DNA from: Atrina japonica
Lineage: Eukaryota > Mollusca > Bivalvia > Pterioida > Pinnidae
DNA: 64,000 bases
Assembly: GCA_030159075.1 (NCBI GenBank)
Contig: BROG01000032.1
Span: forward strand, 802,001 to 866,000
Direction of reading: 5' to 3'
The notes beneath the pieces were generated by a model that was given only the letters and a program-made list of their open reading frames with translations, had not been told where the DNA came from and did no database searches. Positions 24,101 to 37,210 of the stretch are shown here, one piece after another (within the stretch, counting starts at the first letter, position 1; every line of letters starts with the position of its first letter). Both the position numbers and the translations under genes were made by a program.

Positions 24101-27100
24101 TTATTCTATATTTTTTTTTTCTATTTTAAAATATGTCTGTTTAAAAAAATGTCCTTCATTGCAATGTTATTAAAATTGCATTCCCAAACAAGAGGCACAA
24201 GTTTTGTGAGGTCTTTAATTAAACTACAGTGATACTAGTATATAACAACCTCCTTAGGGACACAAGGAAACCGATCTTTATAGGGAGGTGGTCTTTAAAT
24301 TATATAGAGGTTGATTTGTACACAAATGGTATCATTGGGGGCAGTTAAAACAGTCTTTGTGACCAGGTAGTAGTTATACACAGGTTGTCGCTAAAGCAGG
24401 TTTTATTGTAAATAAATCTATGCAATGAAGTGCTAAAATGTAAGCTTTATTTTGGCAAACAGTGGAATCTGTCTTGAGAAACCACCTCATCTGCCACTGA
24501 AATGTGATCTCTCAGAACAGGTGGTGTCTCAAAAGAAGTTTTATTTAAAGGATTATTTAACCAAGTGGTTTTCAGAATGTAATAACAGAAGACAGTGGTC
24601 TTTTATGAGAGTGGTCTCTCAAGACAGGTTCCACTGTTTATTTATGTTCTTGATATTACTTGATTGGTTGAACATCATTGTGTCAACTTAAAAATATAAA
24701 AATTAAAAATAGAAAAAAAGCCTGAACATAAGCATTTGTCTACATAAATTTTATGTAGATTATACATGGAACTTGTAAGACAGCTTTATGATCTTTCGAA
24801 ACCCTTGTACATGTACATCTTAATAGACATCGCCAAATGTTTTACATGTGGCTTTCAAGGTGCATTTTTGACGTCATTCCATTGTGACATCACAATCACA
24901 CAAATGGCTATTTAAATGTGACATCATAATGAAAAAGTCTGCCAAGAAGTGTCATGTTGAGCCTTTCATGCAAGGTCAATTGGGGATACACTTGTTTAAA
25001 CAATGCAATACATGATACTTTAAATAAGTAGAAACAGTTTAAACAAAAGTAGAAATGGACACTAGTGAAAATAATGTTTTGTAAATAATCAAATTTTTGT
25101 TGTTGTTGTTAAATGGGATATGATCATGACTTTCCTTTCTTTATCTGGAAACAAAGCTTGAAACATCTGACCATTCAGCAGAACAACTTGACTGTTGCAA
25201 TGAGGTGATGTATGTGTGATATGTGATATGGAGTTGTGCTAGTGATGTTAAAGTTCTTAAATGTCACATGTACTGGGACACTCTGGACCTGGGATGTAAA
25301 TCTAAATCTGAACGACTTGTAACTATCACAACTGATGTCCAGCACTTGACCAATCAACAGTCACAGTGTCAGTGCAATTATAGGTCTTAAATGTCTTATT
25401 TACTGTGACACTCTGACCAGGGATCTGAATCTGAACAACTTGTAATTTTCATACCTGATGTCCAGCTCTTGATCAATCAACAGTCACAGTGTCAGTGCAA
25501 TTATAGGTCCCTCCCAGGGATCTGAATCAACTTGTTTTTCATACTGATGTTCTTGATTACATACAGTGTCATTGATAGTTCCTAAAGGGCCATTAAGAAA
25601 ATTTTTTTACTTCTTACAAGATTGATGTACAACAGGTATAAAATATTCAGGTACAAAAATTCTTAAATTCACCACTAATGTTCTGCACTTCACCATTTAA
25701 CAGTCACAGTTTATAGACTAAATGATAATGATAATAATAAAAATTTTGAATATGTAAATTCTTAAAAATATTTTCCTGAACAAAGAGCCAAAGCAAAGGA
25801 CAACTTAAACATTACATATCCATTACTCTGTTTCTTTTATTTTTTGAAAATCTTTTATTTTGTTTTTAACTGTGTATATAGGCCAACAGAGAAAGGAAAA
25901 GACAGTCCAGCATACTGTAACAACTCCTGGCCTTTTGATGTTAACGTAATTAAGGTAAGTTTTAAGTCTTGTTCACATCTGAGACAAAAGTTTTTACTAT
26001 ATTTTTACTACCTTGTCTCACTCTAGGTTGAGACAGCTTGTACAGACTATGTTGTCTCACTATGTTGAGATAGCTTGTACAGACTATCTTGTCTCACTAT
26101 GTTGAGATAGCTTGTACAGACTACATTGTCTCACTATGTTGAGATAGCTTGTACAGACTACCTTGTCTCACTATGTTGAGATAGCTTGTACAGATTACAT
26201 TGTCTCACTATGTTGAGATAGCTTGTACAGACTACCTTGTCTCACCCAAAGTGGAAACAGGTTGTACAGACTACCTTGTCTCACCCTAAGTGGAAACAGC
26301 TTGTACAGAGTACCATGTCTCACTCAAGGTTGAGACAGCTTGCACATATTACCTTGTCTCACTCCAGGATGAGACAGCTTGCACATATTACCTTGTCTCA
26401 CTCCAGGATGAGACAGCTTGTATAGATTACTAGTCACACTTTAGGTTGAGATAGCTTGTAATATGACATCATGTGAACAAATCACAGTGCACTGTTGAAC
26501 AATTATTTTGCTATACTGTATAATACTGTACAGACACTGATCAAGTTTGTGTTCATTATATACAGGTGTGAGACAAATAATCAACACATATTTATTTTTG
26601 TAATGTACAAAGTCCTAACAAGAAGCATCCACCTGGGCTAAAAATCTTTATCTTTGTTGTTGAGGTTTTCTACATCCCACGCTGTTATTTGATAACCAGC
26701 AATAGATTCTATTTAATCTCTTATCAATCGAACATGAATGGGTGGTATTTATTATGCTATCACTTGATACTTACAAGATTTTTATCTATTATCAATTATA
26801 ACTATTTTTAGCAAATACTACTGTATTACTTTCTTCATAACCCCAAACCTCAGCACCATATAACAGTTTACTTGTGTAGGTGCCACCATAGCATCAAACA
26901 ATTGTAATGGAATGTCTGTTGTTAAGAACAATTTTCTTGCTGTATGCAATACATAGAACAAAGTCTTTTTAGCTTGTTGTCCAAGTCTCGATTTATTACG
27001 TGTCATTTTCATTCATTTTTTATGATTCATTTGAATATCTCCCCTTGTATTCAGTATGCTGCATTAATTTTATGTTTTTTACCTTATGTGTGTTTAAGAT

Positions 27101-27137
<37 letters not shown>

Positions 27138-30100
27138 TGAGAATTTTTTGTAAATTCAGATTTTTATGATTTTGTTAAAATTGCAAAATGGTGAGGGGGG
27201 TTGGGGCATTTTTACGCACTGTCAGCTTGTTCATCAGGACCACTGAAGGGGTTTTGATGAAACTCGGTTTGGTCCCTTACAAATGATGGTGATTTTGGTA
27301 AGATTTGTTTAGGGTTGAATCCAGGGTGGGACCAAATAGGTACATGTATGTGGCTTACTTTCCGTTGAAATTTCATCTTCAGACCATCTGCATACAGGTA
27401 CAAACCAAATACACCAGACTGATCTAGAGGGATGTGTTATGTAGTGTTATTGTTTTTGGTTCTGTTCAGAGACAATGTTTCTTTTCAGGGTCTGAATGCA
27501 TAGGATTTTTTTGTTGTAAAAAGGAAATGGTTGCACTAATGCACGTATTACAACACATTCAACTTCTTCTCCAGAAACCACTCATCAACATTGTGAATTT
27601 CCTTGAAAATAAAGTTTTCTTGGTTCAGATTATATTTTGAATTTGAACATTTTAACTGAATATATATTGCAAAAGATTACTTTAAACATTCTTGTAATTT
27701 TATATTTCATATAAACAGACTTTGATACCTCAGATGGAGATAGAGTGGCCAAATATGTTCACCGACACTTCCTCTTTAAGTTTTTGGTGAGTAGAAAAAG
27801 ATAACTAGTGTTTGATTTAAGATGAGCATTAACAGAGTGTCATGTGGAGGATCAACATTTTATTTTCATTTAAACTTATGATTCTGATAAAAACTTGATG
27901 AATAAAACAATTTAAATAGCTAAAATGCAGGGTACAGGTTTTTAAAAATGTAGTTAATGACATATATAGGTCACATGAGCTAAAGGCTCATAGAAGTTTA
28001 CTCCTTTGTCTAGAAGCCTGTAGAAATATACTCCTTTAAACCAGAATCCAATAGACTGACCAACCCACCTAAAAAATTCCAATCCCCCAATTTTTCTTTG
28101 GCAGTTTTTCCCCACTCGTTTTTTTTTTCTAATAAAAAATCTGAAATTTGTCAGTGTCATACCAAAATAAAAATAAAAAAATGAAGAAAAAAAATAAATT
28201 GCCAACCAAACAGTGCACATCTTAAACTACTGGTCAAAGCATATCAAACAAATGATTTAAACCGGTGGCCTTGTCATAGTTATGTTAGATTTATCAATTC
28301 CACCAGTCTACATTGAAATCCTTTATAATAATGCCAAATGAACACATTAGTGATTAAATTCACATACAATTTTATTTTGATATTGAAAACCTATATATTA
28401 TGACAAAGTGAATTTTCAATGAATTTGATGTATAACAAATGTATAATCTTATGAAATTCATGTATAAGAAATTCCCTAATGAAGTTTTAATCTGAAATTT
28501 ATCTCAATTATAAGTTTATGTGAACTTTTATTTTAAACTCACAGCTACTTGAATTTTTTTATTGAGTCAGACAGGAAAAATCTCACATACAATATAGTTG
28601 TATTTGATATGTAGTCATCATGACATATGTTTCAGGTTTATTTTCTATATTCTAATTTCAGGGCACATGAATGGACAAAACATGGCACATGTGCTACATC
28701 CATTGCAGCTACTGCAAATGAATTCCTTTATTTCAGCCAGACATTGAAGCTCAAATCCATATATGATATGTTTCAGTATGTATAATTATCACCCAGTTAA
28801 CACCCCCCCAAAAAACAACAACAACAACAAAAGTCAAACAAACAAACAAAAAGTCATATAATTATGATTCAAAAAGATCACCACAATATCAGTCAAACTT
28901 GGTAATTTGTAATCAAGAGCATAGTGCATATTTCTAGGTTTTTACCACAGGCAAGTGTTCCTATCAATGGGGGGTCAAGAATTACGTACTGTATAAGAAA
29001 AGGTAGTCAACTAAAAATGTCTACCGGTAACCACCCTCTCAGAAAAAATATTAAATTCGTCAATGTTTTTTACTAAAACACTTGTACCATACATCATTCT
29101 CTTCATTACACATTCATCTCTCTGATTATACATGTTGTATACATCCTTTGTAGACCTCTAACACGTAAACATGGCTGGGTTGTAAGTTCAATATATGGGG
29201 AGGTGTGACTGTTGAGCCTGCCTAGATCTTACATTCATTATATGGGGAGGTGTGACTGTTGAGCCTGCCTAGATCTTACGCTCATTATGCGTGGAGTTGT
29301 GACTGTTGAGCCTGTCTAGATCTTACGCTCATTATGCGTGGAGTTGTGACTGTTGAGCCTGCCTAGATCTTACGCTCATTATGCGTGGAGTTGTGACTGC
29401 TCTTACATTCATTATATGGGGAGGTGTAACTGTTCAGCCTGGCTATATCTTACGCTCATTATGCGTGGAGTTGTGACTGTTGAGCCTGCCTAGATCTTAC
29501 ATTCATTATATGGGGAGGTGTAACTGTTCAGCCTGGCTATATCTTATGCTCATTATGCGTGGAGTTGTGACTGTTGAGCCTGCCTAGATCTTACATTCAT
29601 TATATAGGGAGTTGTGACTGTTGAGCCTGCCTAGATCTTACATTCATTATATGGGGAGGTGTAACTGTTCAGCCTGCCTAGATCTTACGCTCATTATGCG
29701 TGGAGTTGTGACTGTTGAGCCTGCCTAGATCTTACATTCATTATATGGGGAGGTGTGACTGTTGAGCCTGCCTATATCTTAAGCTCATTATGCGTGGTGT
29801 TGTGACTGTTGAGCCTGCCTAGATCTTGCATTCATTATTTGGGGAGGTGTGACTGTTGAGCCTGCCTAGATCTTACGCTCATTATGCGTGGAGTTGTGAC
29901 TGATGAGCCTGCCTAGATCTTACATTCATTATATGGGGAGGTGTAACTGTTCAGCCTGCCTAGATCTTACGCTCATTATGTGTGGAGTTGTGACTGTTGA
30001 GCCTGCCTAGATCTTACATTCATTATATAGGGAGTTGTGACTGTTGAGCCTGCCTGTATGTGGAGTTGTGACTGTTGAGCCTGCCTAGATCTAGATTGTG

Positions 30101-33100
30101 CGTTTGTGACTGTTGAGCATTTACATTCATTATATGGGGAGGTGTGACTGTTCAGCCTGGCTATATCTTATGCTCATTATATGAAGAGGTGTGACTGATG
30201 AGCCTGCCTAGATCTTATGCTTTTTATATGGGGAAGTGTGCCTGTTAAGTGTAGTTCAATCCTATGTTTATTATATGGGGATGTGAGTGTTCAGCCTGGC
30301 TGTATCCTTCACTCATTATGTTGGTAGGTATAACAGCTTACTTTAGGGAAGGCTATTAGTTTTTCTCACAACACATAGCGAAAAGGTTTTCTCTTATGCC
30401 ATTTAAAATGAATGACACTTTGAAGCTAAAGATTTTGACAGCATGGCTCATTATGCGTGGAGTTGTGACTGTTGAGCCTGCCTAGATCTTACATTCATTA
30501 TATGGGGAGGTGTAACTGTTCAGCCTGCCTAGATCTTATGCTCATTATGTGTGGAGTTGTGACTGTTGAGCCTGCCTAGATCTTACATTCATTATATAGG
30601 GAGTTGTGACTGTTGAGCCTGCCTAGATCTTACATTCATTATATGGGGAGGTGTAACTGTTCAGCCTGCCTAGATCTTACGCTCATTATGCGTGGAGTTG
30701 TGACTGTTGAGCCTGCCTAGATCTTACATTCATTATATGGGGAGGTGTAACTGTTCAGCCTGGCTATATCTTACGCTCATTATGCGTGGAGTTGTGACTG
30801 ATGAGCCTGCCTAGATCTTACATTCATTATATGGGGAGGTGTAACTGTTCAGCCTGCCTAGATCTTACGCTCATTATGTGTGGAGTTGTGACTGTTGAGC
30901 CTGCCTAGATCTTACATTCATTATATAGGGAGTTGTGACTGTTGAGCCTGCCTAGATCTTACGCTCATTATGCGTGGAGTTGTGACTGTTGAGCCTGCCT
31001 AGATCTTACGCTCATTATGCGTGGAGTTGTGACTGTTGAGCCTGCCTAGATCTTACATTCATTATATGGGGAGGTGTGACTGTTCAGCCTGGCTATATCT
31101 TATGCTCATTATATGAAGAGGTGTGACTGATGAGCCTGCCTAGATCTTATGCTTTTTATATGGGGAAGTGTGCCTGTTAAGTGTAGTTCAATCCTATGTT
31201 TATTATATGGGGATGTGAGTGTTCAGCCTGGCTGTATCCTTCACTCATTATGTTGGTAGGTATAACAGCTTACTTTAGGGAAGGCTATTAGTTTTTCTCA
31301 CAACACATAGCGAAAAGGTTTTCTCTTATGCCATTTAAAATGAATGACACTTTGAAGCTAAAGATTTTGACAGCATGGCCAAATAAATTAGAAAAAAATG
31401 TAAAAAGGACAATTTGTAAGCAAGGTAATAGTTGTTTGTCATGAGAGCCCATTATCCAAATAGAATAGGGTTTTCATTCATCAATCACATTTTTATTGAC
31501 TCAGTTTTTTTTTCACATTTATAAGTGTAAGTACATGTAAGTTAAATAATGCAGATAAGAAGTTTCAGAATAAATCTTGATCACTTTATTATCCTGTATC
31601 GTAAATCGTACTTGTGTTCTCTTTTGCAGCATACTTGCCAGTCAAGGCATTTTGCCAAGTAATCGTACATCATATATGGTTAGTAGCTTTCATGTTTGTG
31701 TTCCACAATTTTTACAAATTTTCAAGTTTTATTTTACAGTCTCGGTTAATACTGGACATAGAACAAATATGTTTGTGTCTATATACACCCATTTTATACT
31801 GAAAGCAGCTTAAGCCTGGGTGAACCAGTGATATATTTTGCATCACATTGCTTATGGAAATCAAGGCGTTGTAGAAATTAATTACAATTTGATTACAATC
31901 AACACCATTATCATCTACATTTTGTGCACGATTTGTGTGTAAATTCCAGCACTGCCCTTTAAAAACAGGATGTCAAAAACATTAACACTCGCAAATTAAT
32001 TGTCCAGGTAAGCTTGCTATGCACAGACTATTTCATTGCATATTGAAGTATCAAATCATTTAGTTTGAAGGATAATCCTTTAAAGTGTTTTTCACAGGGT
32101 GATAGCGTTTTTCAGTTTTGCACAACATATCATGTTTCACAAAATAAACACCAATTTTGCATTGATTATATAAAGTTTGGTATTCATTTTGACTTTGTTC
32201 TCACTAAAGAATACAAAATCAAAATAAATACCAAACCTTAGATAAACTCAGTCAAAACTCGTCCAGGACAGTATTGAATGTTGGACTCCTTGATATATAG
32301 ACATAACTACTCATTTGTTTCTATCCGTATAAGCAGACTGCACAAGATGGTTGTAGCAGAAAGATTCAACGAGGGCTTCTGCCGCAATGATCTCATACAG
32401 TCTGATGATACAGATAGAAACATTTGTGTGGTTTTGTATTTATTACATGCCCCTTATTTGTTTAATTTTGTACACAAATTTAAAGTTCATTCCTCTTTCA
32501 ACAGCGTCATCAAATATTTTGGATGGCTTGAATTTCTTTTTGAAAAGTAGGAATCCCTGTATTCAGCAGAGTTATGTATTACACAGACGTATTAAACTCT
32601 GTATCGTAATCGTATGATCACAACTTCATGTAATATATAAGTTAATGTTCAACAGATCTAGTAAATACCTTAAAAACATTATGTTTATATTAAAGGGACA
32701 TTACCTGTGTTTTTCCTAAAAAAATGTTCTTTTTTTTTACTACTTGATGTACAAGAACAAAAAAGAGATATACATGGACATAAAAAAATTTAAAATTCCT
32801 ATCGGTACTTTTTTGTGAAAATTGCTTTAGAAACCCAGTTTGACACTTATTTGTTTGCAAATGATTAATTCCACCTTACTATTTGTCAAAGAGACCAAAT
32901 GTTTAAGAAATGAATGTATAATTTGTGGTCAAATTTATTTCTTCTCTTGTAAATGCTTGTTTATGTTTGTGTTACATAAAAAAATTATCAAAATAGGACA
33001 AAGCATAATTTTTTTTATCCTTTTAACCATGTGCATTGAAAAAAGAGAGAGAAATTATTGTATTTAACTACCTTGATTTTTTTAAGTATTTTAAGTGATG

Positions 33101-34336
33101 CTCATAGTTAATTATCAAGAATAACAAATGCATAATTAATTTAATTGAGGAGAATTGAAAATGAAAAGTCAGATTTTGGGTTCCATCTTATTTTTATCAC
33201 AGACATCATACTAGCCACTGCTTCTTTACTGATCATTTTCAGATGGTGAAAATAAGATCATATTGTTCACTTGTTTGATATACAATTAGTCTGCTCTATA
33301 AGAAAATTATTTAATCAGTTTAATCAGTTTCTGTTAATAGTTGCTTTCAAGTTATGTCAGACATATCATCATTTATATTCAGTTGAACGAAACAGAAGCA
33401 GCTTTGAAGAGGAAGTTGGAAGTAAACACAGTATTAGAATGTGCTTATGATCCGGTAAGTTTTCTTTTGTTTGTGTTAGTCTCTTTTTCACACCCAATTA
33501 CAAAATGTATACCAGTCTTTGAATTAGGACGTCTGTCTCCCATTGTCTGTCCACGTCAAGCAGTGTCTAGTAGTAGTATTTCACTGGCAAGTGAAAGGTC
33601 TGGGGTTCGATTTCTGGTACCAGGTCGTACATTTCGGCCATTGAGCCATTTTAGTTCTTTCTGAATACCTTGGAAGTTCACCGAAAGAACAAATATGACA
33701 CAATGGCCGAATGACAGTAGGAAGCAGATTGCTTTGTTTATGTTTTGGAAGGGGCTTGATTGTTAAAAAAATGGAAGAACTTTTGGATTTACTATGGATG
33801 AACTATCCATTTCTCTGTTTGTTGCTGTTTGTACGTTGCTGAAAACTTCACTAGATGCACAGATGTATATTTCTCTTGAAAATCTTCTTCTCTACATTTA
33901 TGAATTGTAAAGAAAGCTGAATACAATTTTTAGAAATAGCATATAGCTTTCTTCTGATTTTGTGGATTTTTTTTACCCTGAGAGCAGGGGTTCAGAGTCT
34001 GAAGTATTGCCATGTGCCTTTTCGTCTCAGGTGACCCTATGGGCCTCTTGTTTAAAAATAAAATTGAATTTTTTATTTGAATTTTGTTTTTATCTTCGAT
34101 TTCAGAAAACAAAAAGGCAATTGATTTGGGAACTTGAAATCTGCCTGGATCAAAAGTTTATTCCAGTTGACTGCTATCCGGATGAGGGTTACAGTGATAA
34201 TGCAGGGAAACGTTATTACCAATTACACAAATACAAAAGCAAACCACAAAGTAGCTGTCCAAAACATGAAGGCTTTTACTACCTCCCAAACCCTAATACA
34301 AATGATAATGGTATAAATGTTAAAACATTAAAGTAA
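21161..34336 (+). CDS. RNASET2: secreted ribonuclease T2, nine exons
   Basis: This gene encodes an acid endoribonuclease of the RNase T2 family, which cleaves single-stranded RNA in lysosomes or outside the cell. The coding sequence runs 21191-21237, 21626-21707, 22912-22967, 25882-25954, 27719-27786, 28662-28775, 31630-31678, 33383-33454 and 34106-34336. All introns are GT-AG and phases close to give 263 aa, about the usual length (human about 256). A hydrophobic start (ATG 21191) is a short signal peptide. CAS I is WSVHGLWP with catalytic His59, and CAS II is HEWTKHGTC with His111, Glu112, Lys115 and His116; all key residues are present. Several N-glycosylation sequons occur (NCT, NNS, NRT, NET). 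The exon containing the ATG is preceded by an acceptor at 21159-21160, so a 5' untranslated exon lies upstream. An AATAAA occurs at 34794-34799. Confidence 0.95.
22611..22765. repeat. 75-bp tandem duplication in an RNase T2 intron
   Basis: CACTGATAAGACTTTATATT begins at 22616 and again at 22691, and the 75-base units are almost identical, which indicates a recent duplication. No effect on the flanking splice sites is apparent. Confidence 0.93.
24227..24411. mobile_element. CAGTRAAACCTG-type MITE, diverged copy
   Basis: It starts ACAGTGATACTAG and ends GTCGCTAAAGCAGGTTTTAT. The right end matches the inverted CAGTAAAACCTGCT terminus of the family at 18846 and 52853, but the interior is diverged. 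It lies 49 bases from a second MITE at 24460. Confidence 0.55.
24460..24636. mobile_element. MITE with ~28-bp inverted ends (CAGTGGAATCTGTCTTGAGA)
   Basis: The left end CAGTGGAATCTGTCTTGAGA is matched by the right end, whose complement reads CAGTGGAACCTGTCTTGAGA and continues GACCACT. The 177-base element has no coding capacity and lies in an RNase T2 intron. Its ends resemble Tc1/mariner-like elements. Confidence 0.85.
25250..25510. repeat. imperfect ~125-bp tandem repeat in an RNase T2 intron
   Basis: Blocks such as AATGTC..ACTGGGACACTCTG, GATGTCCAGC and CAATCAACAGTCACAGTGTC occur twice in the same order (about 25255-25385 and 25386-25505), with partial copies up to about 25710. It is non-coding. 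Confidence 0.8.
26011..26458. repeat. 37- to 39-bp minisatellite close to an RNase T2 splice donor
   Basis: About twelve units containing TTGTCTCAC..TTGAGA..AGCTTGTACAGACTA repeat from 26011. Early units are 37 bases and later variants are 39. The array begins about 57 bases after the donor at 25955. A 62-codon open frame across it is a consequence of the 39-base units. Confidence 0.95.
26800..27012 (-). pseudogene. non-LTR retrotransposon RT C-terminal fragment
   Basis: Read leftwards, QQAKKTLFYVLHTARKL and IPLQLFDAMVAP are followed, after a frame shift near 26870, by LLYGAEVWGYEE. This order (LFD..VxP..LLYGxEVWG) is the C-terminal end of reverse transcriptase proteins of CR1/Jockey-like or RTE-like LINEs. 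It is a short dead fragment in an RNase T2 intron, unrelated to the L1-type element at 5397-11865. Confidence 0.65.
27104..27137. repeat. poly(T) tract
   Basis: About 33 consecutive T residues sit beside the LINE fragment. They could be a poly(A) tail of a minus-strand retroposed sequence. Confidence 0.85.
29197..31379. repeat. 2.2-kb minisatellite of ~47-bp units with a 932-bp higher-order duplication
   Basis: The unit is about 47 bases, containing GTGACTGTTGAGCCTGCCTA and GATCTTACATTCATTATATG. It comes in alternating variants (CTCATTATGCGTGGAGTTG versus ATTCATTATATGGGGAGGTG). A block including the non-repeat tail GCTATTAGTTTTTCTCACAA and ending AAAGATTTTGACAGCATGG appears twice. Its ends are at 30441 and 31373, an offset of 932 bases, so a large tandem duplication is superimposed. 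It fills most of the intron before the 49-base exon at 31630-31678. Confidence 0.95.
32690..32900. mobile_element. TTAA-flanked MITE, partial copy
   Basis: It starts TTAAAGGGACATTACCTGTG, then TTTTTTTTTACTACTTGATG and GAGATATACATGGACATAAA. This matches the left half of the family whose complete copy is 47628-47953. The right end is not recognisable here. Confidence 0.6.
33525..33665 (+). mobile_element. possible tRNA-derived SINE fragment
   Basis: GGGGTTCGATTTC at about 33602-33614 is a good RNA polymerase III B-box. The upstream GTGTCTAGTAGTAG is only a weak A-box, and the intervening bases can form a tRNA-like anticodon arm. It lies in the intron after the exon ending at 33454. It is unlikely to be a functional tRNA gene because the acceptor stem does not pair. 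Confidence 0.35.
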
Positions 34337-35996
34337 GCCATTTGGCCTTTGGTTTGGTTATTTCCTGATGTTTTGTCCTGATTCATACACTGGTATGTAA
34401 TTAAAGTGTCATAAATGCTTGGTGTCAAGTATAACTAATTACATAAATTTAAAACTAGCAAGCCTAATTAAGATGCACAGAGATGAACTACTTCTATAAC
34501 ATTTAAGAACTGGTTTCTTATATGATCTACAGATATATTATGTCTAGGACCAAGTTTCTAATATTAGTAATATAACAGTGAACACCAGTAAGACTCTTGT
34601 CACTTGTCACAAATTGACAAACGTATGATAGTAAAAGGACAGCAACTTTTATTTTGATGCATGGGTAATGTCCAGGGTCCAGAACCTGTTTGCACAACAC
34701 TTTGTTAAATTTAATCCACAGTTAGCCCATTGGTTTAACATTGGTCAACTCCACGTTAAATTTAACAACCTGTTGTGGAACTGGGTACTGGAAAATAAAT
34801 GTGAATCTATTTACAAGGAAACACCTGTCTTAGTGAATCTAGTCACATTCATTGTAGATAAAAACTTCTAGTTTTATGTATCAACTTTTGCCTGCCAAAT
34901 TAGAACTGAAATATTGTTTTAAAATGTTCAATATTTAACAAATCTTGAATACTGTCCTCAAATACATGTATGCATCAATCTAATTACCCCAAATGCATGT
35001 ATATTGCAATATAATTAATTTATCCAACTTGTATATTGATATTGTAGTTGTATGTAATTCCTTAGTTAACTTGCCATGTTTGAACTCTGAGTACTAAAGC
35101 ATTGTAAGATTGGCTGGATCACTGATTTTCACCGAATTAGATAAGCTGGCCTATTTTATCTCTGGGAAAAGTTTTGTGACTTTGTATTCAGTTACACATA
35201 TCCATGATCGACTCCAGAATTACTTATAGATAGCAAAGATTTAATTCATTATCTATGACACACCAAAATAACATTAATAAGTTAACCAATGTTTACCTCA
35301 GTTATCTCTAGTTTTTTTCAGTTAAACTAACTTGTCACACTAGTTCACAGTTATAGTTGTTAAACAAGGGATTTCTCATAAATATCTTGTTAAATTATGA
35401 TATTGCTTCAATTTTTCTTGATAAACTCAGAAACACACTTGATATGAGTATGGGGAAGGTAATGTAATATTTGATCTAAATTAAAAACATTTTCTTCATG
35501 TGAGTTGTACAGGATAAACTCTGCTGAAATTATATCATTGAGATAATTCTATTTTTTCTGAATCATGTTAATAAATCCCAATCTAGAATCCTGTTTATGG
35601 AATTTATTAATTTTAAATACACCATTTCTCACAAGTTTTTTCTCCAGATCAAATGAATCAATAAAAAACAATGTTTAACTGAAAGTAGGTTTAGTTTTAT
35701 ATAAACTAGGTTTAACTTAAAAAATTAATTTATTAATTTATAGTTCATTGATACGGTTTTTGTTTTTTGTTTGCTATATTTCTTGTTTCACATGTTGAGT
35801 CATTAACAATGGCTTGTATTTGGCAATTATCATGTTTATGGTGCATATCATGTTATGTGGGTTGCTTCAATCTTATAATCAGGAGCTTAAATCTTGCAAT
35901 ATTATACCAATATAAAAACCTCAGATACCCATTGCATATCCTTTCGTGTGACATTCCTGAAATATACTGCTCAATAGTTGAAACAAAATTTAATGC

Positions 35997-36000
<4 letters not shown>
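34337..36000. other. intergenic, nothing recognisable
   Basis: Downstream of RNase T2 the sequence is AT-rich without domains or clear repeats. Only the candidate AATAAA at 34794-34799 stands out. Confidence 0.5.

Positions 36001-36002
<2 letters not shown>

Positions 36003-36074
<72 letters not shown>
36003..36074. repeat. (TA)n microsatellite
   Basis: About 72 bases of pure TA are present. Long open frames across it are low-complexity artefacts. Confidence 0.97.
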
Positions 36075-36078
<4 letters not shown>

Positions 36079-36789
36079 ATACCTCTGATGTGTGTCTATG
36101 CAAAGTTTTATATATGTTTATACATACTCTTTTTGTTTCTGGTTGCCATAATAATAATGCCTTATGGTGTCTGTAATAATATCGCCCCACTGGACAAAGG
36201 GCCAATCTGAGATACAATTGTTATTGCCCTATGTTTGTCATCACCTGTCTACCAAATAATGTTTCCATTTAATTGACTTGTTGTGAAGATCCACTGGACA
36301 GATTTTAACCAAATTTGTCAGTAAATATGCTCATAGTAAAGGCCTTCAAGTTTGTGAATGGAAAAGGTCTAGTACAAATAGGGACTTAAATAGCAGGTGA
36401 GCATCTTAAGGGCTCTTGGGTCTATTATTATTTTATGAATGCATTATATCTTTTGACATTTTCATTTGGTTAACATTTAGCTAAAGAATCATTTTGACAG
36501 TGTATACTTATTAACGGTGGGTCGTTCTTGAATTACTTAATTAATTGGTTGGCTTTTTGATAGATAAACAATTTAGGTCATGACCTTTAGCTGAATGGTA
36601 ATATGAATAAGATGTATGTCCCAAAAATATTACTCTTTGGTGTTTCAATGTTATTTGTGTCGATGTATATTGAATATTTATCATGTACACAAGTTTACAT
36701 AGATACATATATTTATATATATATATATTCTATAGGCCAGTATCACCAAGCAATTAACATGACAACATAGAGATAATTATATTTTGCTG

Positions 36790-37210
36790 TTTTTTAGCCC
36801 ACCATCAACAGATAGTGGGCAATTCATATGGCCCTGCATCCGTGGTCCGTTTGTCCTGAACAATTCTTGTTACTGCTCTTTCTCAGAAAGGACCAAAGGA
36901 ATCTCCTTGAAGTTTGATAGGAAGGTTGCCCTTCAGGTTTAGTAGTGCATATTACATTTTCAGAGATCATAATTCAAGATGGACACCTGCCGGCCATGTT
37001 GAATTCCATTCTCTCCTAAAATGTAATATGTTCAGTTCAAGTTCAGTTTCAATATAATCTTGTGAAAAAAGTATTTCATAGAAATTTAAGTTCCAAATCA
37101 ATGTTGAGACACAAAATAAGAGAAGAGAAGAGAAAAGAACAGTCTGTCATAGATCAGACATAGAACATTTCATGTGGGCGCCAAGATCCCTCTGGGATCT
37201 CTTGTTTTTT
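36790..37210. repeat. interspersed repeat starting GCCCACCATCAACAGATAGTGGGC
   Basis: The start is a small self-complementary CCCACCATC..GATAGTGGGC, followed by GGCCCTGCATCCGTGGTCCG, CAGAAAGGACCAAAGGAATC and TTGAAGTTTGATAGGAAGGT. It ends CGCCAAGATCCCTCTGGGATCTCTTG. Only one copy lies in this window. I believe it is a common molluscan non-autonomous repeat, recognised from memory rather than comparison. Confidence 0.5.

Noticed and set aside
26237..26425. 62-codon repetitive frame (SHPKWKQ / SHSRMRQL units)
   Set aside because: It exists only because some minisatellite units are 39 bases long; earlier units are 37 bases and close the frame, and it lies in an intron.
29197..31379. CRISPR-like array
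   Set aside because: Units are contiguous with no unique spacers, and the context is a eukaryotic intron.
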